Below, piece by piece: positions 39,275-42,923 of a stretch of DNA of 42,923 nucleotides. The number at the start of each line of letters is the position of its first letter. Within the stretch, counting starts at the first letter, position 1. The stretch is from an uncultured Spirochaetales bacterium (lineage in GTDB: Bacteria; Spirochaetota; Spirochaetia; Treponematales; Treponemataceae): contig CAMJMF010000003.1 in assembly GCA_946406925.1 (NCBI GenBank), positions 1 through 42,923 on the forward strand, read 5' to 3'. A program made the position numbers and the translations under genes. The notes beneath the pieces were generated by a model, which searched no databases, had not been told where the DNA came from, and saw nothing but the letters and a program-made list of their open reading frames with translations.

Positions 39275-41014
39275 TTAATTAGCTAAGCCTTCAAGCCTCT
39301 TGTACAACAGGCGGGCTTTTGCATGTTCAGGATTCAACTGAAGACAATAAGACAGACACATCAAGGCGTTTTTCATATCTTTTTGAGATGCATAGACACA
39401 GCCCATTCTGTATTGAATTTCTGCCTTTATAATCTCATCAGAAGTAAGCCGCAAAGCTTTATTGTATAATTCAAAAGCATCCTGTAAGTGAGACTCAGAA
39501 TATTTTATCAAGCCATAATTCATCAGCACAGGAACACTTTTTGTATTATGCTTTACAAGATTTTCGTACAGGCGCACAGACTGTTTGTAATCTGGCGTGA
39601 GTTCATTTGGCACATTAATCGCAGAAAGATATGCTGCATATTCACATTCCAGAGCAGACAACGAATCAGCATTCACCTTAGAGATATCACTGCCATATTT
39701 GTGTGCCAGAAATTTGTTGAACAATGACTGAGCTTCTTCATAGCGCTTTAATTTACAAAGAAGCCATACTGCATAATGCTTTAAATTTTCGTTTTCAGGG
39801 TATTTTTCAAGCAGAAACCAAACATCAACAAGCTTTTCATCGTTTGATTTTTCTGTGTTTTTCCACTGCAATTTTGCACGTTCTACTGTTATGGCAGCAT
39901 CACCTGTTTCGGCTATTAATGCTTCCATGCGTGCCAATGCATCTTCAACAGGAACTATAGGTGCAGTGTCTCTCTGCTCCATGTTCAATGATTTAAAGCC
40001 GGCTCTTCTTACGGCAGAAGTTATCGCATCCTCCTGCTCGCGGTGTGTAATGTCATAAGCGTAATTTCCATATGCGGCAAGGCCAGGCACATAATTTGGA
40101 AAATACTTAATCAGCAGAATCAAAAACTCGCCTCTTTCAGGCTGCATATCATTTAAATCAGCATAATGTGCCAGATTATAATACGGAACAGGAGAAATGC
40201 CAGGGTCATATTTCAAAGATTCTTTCCAGAATTCAAAGGCTGATTTCTGCTCGTCAAGATACAGCGCGGCGTCTGCTTTCAGAATCATTACTTCGGCAGA
40301 AGGTTCCATTGAAGCTAAATCAATATAGGTCTGTGTAAAATTTCCGGCATCATAAGAGATTAAAGCCCAGAAAAGTTTGTCTTCATTATAGGTTTCACCA
40401 TAAGGATGCAATGCAAGCGCTTCCTGTATAAAACCGTTGTACGCTTCAATTACAGCTGCATTGCGCAAATACTGGTCGTTACCTGTTGCATAGGCTGCAT
40501 CGCAAAAGCTCTGAACAAATTCCCGCTTCAAATAATCATTTTCAGCTTTTGCTTTTTTTAAGCACAGTTCACTTAAGATTGAACCATATGGAGTTTTTTC
40601 AAGTCTTGAGGCAACTTTAAGTGCATCGTCATAGTTTTTTTCTTGAATGAGATGATGTGCATAAACTGCGGCAACTTCTGCGCTGTTCGGGCATTTCTTA
40701 TAAGCCTTTTTCATAAGCTTTCCGGCTTCTTTTGTATTGCCGGTACGCAGATAACGCTTGTAAATCGCAAACCACTCGTTTGGTTCAGATGCTACGCTTG
40801 AAGCATCTTTTAGCAAATCATTTGCTTCTTTCATTTGCCCCAAAGATATTAAAGAATCTACATTATCCATTGATGTTGCAAATGAAAAGTTAGCCGACTG
40901 CTTTTTACAGCCGGTCAAGCACAAAAGACAAATACTAATGAATAAAACAAAAAAAAGACCCGCCTGATAACAGAGAGTCTTTTTTGTATTATTGAGGCAA
41001 AATCTGCTTTTCAT
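39275..41014 (-). CDS. TPR-repeat lipoprotein
   Basis: Lipobox LLCLTGCKK; multiple TPR-like helices (ALMCLSYCLQLNPEHAKARLLYKRL). Confidence 0.82.
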   Translation of the reverse strand: MKSRFCLNNTKKTLCYQAGLFFVLFISICLLCLTGCKKQSANFSFATSMDNVDSLISLGQMKEANDLLKDASSVASEPNEWFAIYKRYLRTGNTKEAGKLMKKAYKKCPNSAEVAAVYAHHLIQEKNYDDALKVASRLEKTPYGSILSELCLKKAKAENDYLKREFVQSFCDAAYATGNDQYLRNAAVIEAYNGFIQEALALHPYGETYNEDKLFWALISYDAGNFTQTYIDLASMEPSAEVMILKADAALYLDEQKSAFEFWKESLKYDPGISPVPYYNLAHYADLNDMQPERGEFLILLIKYFPNYVPGLAAYGNYAYDITHREQEDAITSAVRRAGFKSLNMEQRDTAPIVPVEDALARMEALIAETGDAAITVERAKLQWKNTEKSNDEKLVDVWFLLEKYPENENLKHYAVWLLCKLKRYEEAQSLFNKFLAHKYGSDISKVNADSLSALECEYAAYLSAINVPNELTPDYKQSVRLYENLVKHNTKSVPVLMNYGLIKYSESHLQDAFELYNKALRLTSDEIIKAEIQYRMGCVYASQKDMKNALMCLSYCLQLNPEHAKARLLYKRLEGLAN

Positions 41015-41022
41015 AATTTTCC

Positions 41023-41442
41023 TTATGCAGTTCGGCAGGATTTTTTTATGCTGTCTAAAATAGCATTTATAAATTTAAAGGAATCATCTGAACCGTATTC
41101 CTTTGATATATCAACAGCTTCATCAATAATTATGGTTGACGGCATATCATGCTGAAAAATCAGCGGGTAAACGCTTATCCGCAGAACAGCCAGGTCAACC
41201 TTATTCAACCGGGAAAAATCCCAATTAGTAAGATGAGACTTGATAGTCTCATCTATTTTTTCAATATTCTCAATAGTTCCACTGATGAGCATACGGGAAA
41301 AAGAAAGATTATCATCTCCAAGTTTTTCCTGCGTCTGCTCATCAACCCATGCAAATTCAAGCAGCTCTTCAAGCGGGATGTTGTTCACATCCCACGAATA
41401 CAATGCCTGAAATGCAATTATACGGCTTTTTCTTCTTGCCAC
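41023..41442 (-). CDS. nusB: Transcription antitermination factor NusB
   Basis: ARRKSRIIAFQALYSWD, LNKVDLAVLRISVYPL, IDEAVDISKEYGSDDSFKFINAILDSI. Confidence 0.95.
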   Translation of the reverse strand: MARRKSRIIAFQALYSWDVNNIPLEELLEFAWVDEQTQEKLGDDNLSFSRMLISGTIENIEKIDETIKSHLTNWDFSRLNKVDLAVLRISVYPLIFQHDMPSTIIIDEAVDISKEYGSDDSFKFINAILDSIKKSCRTA

Positions 41443-41451
41443 AGAAACTCC

Positions 41452-42531
41452 CTACCAGGTAAGTAACTTATCAAGAGCTGCACCGGTTTTTTCCATCTTG
41501 TAGTTTGCAGCAACTCTAAGTTCTTTTGTAAGATCTGTAAGAGCATTCTGGAAAATCATACTTCGTTTTTCTTCAATAAGATTTCCTTTTACATACTCAT
41601 AAACTGTTACAGCCTGATTAGGTGTTACAGGGTCACTCAAAGTTAACATCTTGGCATCATATTTATCAAGAATTATATAGAACTGAAAATCTGTGTCATT
41701 TTCAGAAACTTCAGAAACAAAACCTTTTGATTTCTTGAACATATCCAATAATGTAGAATAATCGATTCCAAGTTGAGCTGCTGCAGAAGAAATTTTACTT
41801 ATATAAAACGGAGCACAAGAGAATTTTTTAGAAGATTCCATCTGTTTTGTCAAAGAATCAGTAGTTGCCTTCTTTGCTTTATAATCATTATATAAAGAAG
41901 TACATAAGGTTTTTGCAGCAGAAGGATCTCCGTTTTTTGGAACAACTACAACAAACAGCTTCATTGTATCGCTCTGAACAAAAGCTGACTTATTAATTTC
42001 ATATGCATCACGAACTTCTGCATCAGAAACTGTAGCACCTTCAATTTCTTTCTGCTTAAGAGATACAACATAACGCTGTATAAGAAGCTGATTCTTCAAA
42101 TAAGCCTTGTACTCATTAACGGTCATCCCTACCTGTTCTTTCATGTACTGGTCAAAGGATTTTGACAAATCTGCCTGAACCAATTCACCAAATTCTTTTT
42201 CTGTAACTTCTTTGCCAACCATGCTTGAAAGCATTGCACTAAAATACTGATCAAGCTCAGAATCAGTAACACTGATTCCGCTCTTTATTGCTTTCTGAAC
42301 AACAAGACGTTCGTCTATCATTAAATCCAAAACTTCTTTTTTCTGGTCAAGAGTAAAATTAGTAATACCAGACTGTTTCTGGTAAACTTCAACACGTGCT
42401 TTCAACTGACCAAGTGTAATTGTTTCAGATTTGTTTACTTTAATTGTTGCCAGTGCCTGCAAATTATTCTGAGCAAAAACAGAACATGCTGTTGCAATAA
42501 GGAAAACAAAAAACAAAATATTTCTTTTCAT
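41452..42531 (-). CDS. Exported SurA-N / PPIase-like protein
   Basis: Signal peptide MKRNILFFVFLIATACSVFAQ; SurA-N-like helices; ORF extends to 42606. Confidence 0.75.
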   Translation of the reverse strand: MKRNILFFVFLIATACSVFAQNNLQALATIKVNKSETITLGQLKARVEVYQKQSGITNFTLDQKKEVLDLMIDERLVVQKAIKSGISVTDSELDQYFSAMLSSMVGKEVTEKEFGELVQADLSKSFDQYMKEQVGMTVNEYKAYLKNQLLIQRYVVSLKQKEIEGATVSDAEVRDAYEINKSAFVQSDTMKLFVVVVPKNGDPSAAKTLCTSLYNDYKAKKATTDSLTKQMESSKKFSCAPFYISKISSAAAQLGIDYSTLLDMFKKSKGFVSEVSENDTDFQFYIILDKYDAKMLTLSDPVTPNQAVTVYEYVKGNLIEEKRSMIFQNALTDLTKELRVAANYKMEKTGAALDKLLTW

Positions 42532-42611
42532 GAAAAAACCTCTTTCATTCTTCAATAAAAAGCATAACTTACTATAAATAGTGCAAGATTGCTTTAGATA
42601 TAACAAAACAA

Positions 42612-42650
42612 GAAAATAAAAGTTACAAAAAACCTGAAACTTTTATTTTC
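42612..42650 (-). terminator. Probable terminator downstream of alaS
   Basis: Perfect 13-bp stem GAAAATAAAAGTT / AACTTTTATTTTC. Confidence 0.65.
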
Positions 42651-42684
42651 ATTTTTTTAATAACCTGCAAACTGCAAGTAGGCT

Positions 42685-42923
42685 TTATTTTAAAACAGCC
42701 TTAATTCTGCGGACACCCGCTGATGAAGACTGTTCCTTCGTAATAACGAATGTACCAAGTGTTCCGGTATTCTCAACATGAGGACCGCCACAGACCTCTT
42801 TTGAAAAATCACCGATTGTATAAACCTTTACATTCGCCTCATATTTTTCACCAAAGAGAGCAGTTGCTCCGCTCTTTTTAGCATCATCTAAACTCATAAT
42901 CTCCATTTTGACCGGAAGGTTAC
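42685..42923 (-). CDS. alaS: Alanyl-tRNA synthetase, C-terminal end (5' part outside window)
   Basis: [27 protein letters not shown]...[39 protein letters not shown]; frame open to window edge. Confidence 0.93.
   Translation of the reverse strand, partial: NLPVKMEIMSLDDAKKSGATALFGEKYEANVKVYTIGDFSKEVCGGPHVENTGTLGTFVITKEQSSSAGVRRIKAVLK

Noticed and set aside
1-42923. Defence, toxin-antitoxin, prophage or other accessory island
   Set aside because: Every sizable CDS is a recognisable housekeeping, envelope or regulatory family or a lone hypothetical; no integrase, transposase, nuclease-plus-sensor pair or tRNA-flanked boundary was seen.

Overview
The window looks like spirochaete chromosome, most likely a gut/rumen-type Treponema. 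This is inferred from protein families and from a sigma factor / groES / TPR / nusB / PPIase / alaS neighbourhood that I recall as similar in T. pallidum; no search was run. It is mostly core housekeeping DNA: GH115 alpha-glucuronidase (truncated at the left edge) next to a LacI regulator, DUF1848, lysoplasmalogenase-like, methyltransferase, S1-domain protein, anion permease, degenerate HD-GYP, ThrH, DUF115/MptE-like, parvulin-type PPIases, nucleotidyltransferase, DeoD, repeat-bearing LysM lipoprotein, EF-G-like GTPase, HisRS, coiled-coil protein, PHP, VWA, lamin-tail-like lipoprotein, sigma-70-family factor, RecG, YggT, DnaE, GroES, TPR lipoprotein, NusB, PPIase, and the AlaRS C-terminus (truncated at the right edge). 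I found no CRISPR array, rRNA, tRNA, transposase, phage or defence island. The best second-look items are: (1) a perfect-consensus sigma-54 promoter directly upstream of a sigma-70-family sigma factor; (2) a run of strong hairpins upstream of the VWA gene with attenuator-like mutually exclusive pairings; (3) an HD-GYP protein with several expected metal-ligand positions substituted; (4) an EF-G paralogue lacking the catalytic His; (5) an unexplained 58-nt GC-richer hairpin between deoD and a nucleotidyltransferase gene. I do not see a clear novel multi-gene system.
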